Positions 3,989 to 5,232 of a DNA stretch of 5,232 nucleotides are shown in pieces. Each line of letters begins with the position of its first letter. Within the stretch, counting starts at the first letter, position 1. The notes under the pieces were generated by a model. The model saw only the letters and a list, made by a program, of their open reading frames with translations. It was not told the origin of the DNA and ran no database searches. The DNA is taken from NCBI GenBank assembly GCA_019322855.1, contig JAHWIA010000068.1, positions 1 through 5,232 of the forward strand, read 5' to 3'. Position numbers and translations under genes: made by a program. This DNA comes from Candidatus Woesearchaeota archaeon. GTDB taxonomy: Archaea; Nanobdellota; Nanobdellia; Woesearchaeales; WJKV01.

Positions 3989-4623
3989 TTTACAATCACA
4001 GCTCTGTTATTTTTAATCATCAATTGTGCAATTTCATTAGGCAGTTCTGCTGTCTGGTCCTGTTCAAAAGGTCCGAATTTCTCCATGTTCGGTCCGACAA
4101 ATACAGGCACAGTCTCTTTAAATTTGATAAGTATTGAACCTGCCTCTCTTTCATCTTGTAGTTCAGATGGGCTTTTTAAAGGTTTGGGTTTTTCAGCCGT
4201 TTCAAGAGCTTCTCCTGCCAGTATCTTGTTTATAACTCCGTTTCTGAATTTGTCGAGTGTTGAAAGCACAGAATCAAACAATTCTTTCTCTTCTGAAAGC
4301 AGATTCTCAGTGTTTGCTATATGATTATTGGTTCTTGAAACATCGCGAGCCAAAAGGATTATCTTTTTCTCCCTCCATTCATAGATGTCTCTCAATAATC
4401 TATGTGCGTTCTCTATCTGCTGTATAACCTTTTTTTTTTCTTCAAAGCCGAACAATCCTTGATCATTCCTTTTGCTCTCTAAAAGCTCTTGTTTTTCCTT
4501 TAGATAAGAGATGACATTAGAAAAGAAGCCAGGATCCAGTTCCTGAATCTCGCTGCTATTCTTTTCTCTACGAAGTACATCATAAAGAGTATCATAAGTA
4601 ATTTTAATCTCAGTATCAGTCAT
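3985..4623 (-). CDS. gins51: Archaeal GINS complex subunit Gins51 (Gins15)
   Basis: A 212-aa protein with the A-then-B domain order of Gins51 (related to Sld5/Psf1). The N-terminal part (about 1-130) is helical, with ELDPGFFSNVISYLKEKQ and IENAHRLLRDIYEWREKKI typical of the GINS A domain. A low-complexity linker follows (about 131-160). The C-terminal B domain (163-212) shows VPVFVGPNMEKFGPFEQD and LPNEIAQLMIKNNRAVIV, the family's hallmark. GINS joins MCM and the RecJ/Cdc45-like protein as the replicative helicase, activating unwinding in the nucleoid. It has its own TATA box and a very short leader, and overlaps eL42 by 4 nt. A run of ten A in the coding strand (4430-4439) encodes its lysines near residue 63. 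Confidence 0.9.
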   Translation of the reverse strand: MTDTEIKITYDTLYDVLRREKNSSEIQELDPGFFSNVISYLKEKQELLESKRNDQGLFGFEEKKKVIQQIENAHRLLRDIYEWREKKIILLARDVSRTNNHIANTENLLSEEKELFDSVLSTLDKFRNGVINKILAGEALETAEKPKPLKSPSELQDEREAGSILIKFKETVPVFVGPNMEKFGPFEQDQTAELPNEIAQLMIKNNRAVIVK

Positions 4624-4653
4624 CTTCCCCCAATAAGCAAAAAATAGCTCTAG

Positions 4654-4661
4654 TTTTTATA
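4654..4661 (-). promoter_or_regulatory. TATA box for the gins51-rpl44e operon
   Basis: AAGTATAAAAACT on the minus strand lies just beyond the radical SAM stop codon. A start about 26 nt downstream falls near 4631, so the leader would be only about 8 nt (GGGGGAAG) before the ATG at 4623. The G run is too near the ATG for a standard ribosome site, which fits near-leaderless initiation. Confidence 0.55.
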
Positions 4662-4668
4662 CTTTTCT

Positions 4669-5232
4669 CTACGCACCTGCAAAAATATTGTGTTTGTCCC
4701 GCACAAGCTTCACTTTGAATTGCTTTTTATCCGTCTTAGGAATCCTCACCAGCCTGCCGTCAGCACCTCCTGCCACACCAATTCCCGGATATCTTGCCTC
4801 TACAGCGATGACCTGCCCTTTCCTGAACGGCTTGTTCAAGGTCTTCTGCACCGTCATCTTGATTCCAGTATCTGGATTTATCAACTTAATTCCGTGCTTC
4901 TTTTCCAAATCCTTCATTCTATTCTCAAATTCTTCAAAATCAAGCTCTTTTGTAGGCTTTCTGCCTCCGCTATAACTTAAAAAGTTCTGTATGCCAATGT
5001 AAGCGCCTATCTCTTTTGCAAACTCAATCAGACCATCCATCTCACTGTCATTGATCCCCCTGAGATAGACAGGAGCAATCACCAAATCAAGTCCAAGAGA
5101 GCGAATATAACGCGCCATCTCCATGACATGTTCTACATCATAATCTACACCGGCAATCCTAGACACCAATTCAGGATCTATCGCATTCAGAGAAAGATTG
5201 AATCTTGTCAAGCCTGCATCCTTTAGCGAATC
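4669..5232 (-). CDS. Radical SAM protein, C-terminal 187 residues (5' end outside window)
   Basis: The frame is open to the window edge and ends with TAG. The visible part begins DSLKDAGLTRFNLSLNAIDPE, a late strand of the radical SAM half-barrel as in MoaA-like proteins, with the following helix (VEHVMEMARYIRSLGL), the strand LVIAPVYLRGIND and IGIQNFLSY. The last 65 or so residues (PFRKGQVIAVEARYPGIGVAGG, then GRLVRIP and FKVKLVRDKHNIFAGA) look like a small beta barrel similar to a TRAM/OB domain, often used for RNA binding. The CxxxCxxC cluster that binds the Fe-S centre should lie upstream and is not visible. From memory, archaea have an uncharacterised radical SAM family with this arrangement (COG2100-like). 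RNA modification is a reasonable guess from the tail, not demonstrated. Confidence 0.85.
   Translation of the reverse strand, partial: DSLKDAGLTRFNLSLNAIDPELVSRIAGVDYDVEHVMEMARYIRSLGLDLVIAPVYLRGINDSEMDGLIEFAKEIGAYIGIQNFLSYSGGRKPTKELDFEEFENRMKDLEKKHGIKLINPDTGIKMTVQKTLNKPFRKGQVIAVEARYPGIGVAGGADGRLVRIPKTDKKQFKVKLVRDKHNIFAGA

Noticed and set aside
4085..4324. Plus-strand open frame opposite Gins51
   Set aside because: Its serine/leucine-rich content is what an antisense of a charged helical gene produces; no start signals or family pattern.
4688..4980. Two overlapping plus-strand frames opposite the radical SAM gene
   Set aside because: Mutually overlapping antisense frames over a conserved coding region.
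1..5232. CRISPR array, insertion sequence or toxin-antitoxin pair
   Set aside because: No spaced direct repeats, transposase motifs or terminal inverted repeats seen; the paralogue pair has equal-sized homologous members and no toxin motif.

Overview
The window comes from an archaeon, most likely a low-GC, small-genome DPANN-type lineage such as Woesearchaeota or Pacearchaeota. That placement is inferred from gene style; no 16S rRNA gene is present. Archaeal markers are a GINS subunit of the Gins51 type, ribosomal protein eL42 (L44e), an N-terminal Hel308/Ski2-type helicase domain, a tRNA-Leu with an intron at the archaeal 37/38 position, tRNA genes without encoded CCA, and TATA boxes about 26 nt upstream of plausible transcription starts.

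Layout. Positions 38-1152 (minus) hold a DHH/DHHA1 phosphoesterase of the RecJ/NrnA type, followed by a possible 29-residue cysteine-bearing ORF overlapping its stop codon. A divergent promoter region (about 1153-1278) separates it from a plus-strand pair, 1279-1779 and 1786-2289. These two encode uncharacterised proteins of 166 and 167 aa that look like tandem paralogues. Next on the plus strand come tRNA-Leu(UAA), split by a 39-nt intron, and tRNA-Thr(GGU), six bases apart and ending in a T-rich terminator. The remaining genes are on the minus strand. Read in transcription order from the right edge they are: a radical SAM protein (its start lies beyond the window), Gins51, eL42, a helicase that stops after its first RecA domain, and a small cold-shock-domain protein with its own promoter, a 5' UTR hairpin and a strong Shine-Dalgarno.

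How the genes fit together. Gins51 and eL42 overlap by 4 nt (ATGA) and form a replication/translation operon of a kind known in archaea. The DHH protein belongs to the superfamily that includes the archaeal Cdc45/RecJ partner of GINS, but it is on the far side of the window and need not be that partner. The tRNAs and the cold-shock gene converge on an AT-rich stretch that acts as terminator for both. The items most worth a second look are the paralogue pair, the helicase ending at a domain boundary, the hairpin in the cold-shock leader, the tRNA-Leu D-stem mismatch with its intron, and the small cysteine ORF behind the DHH gene.
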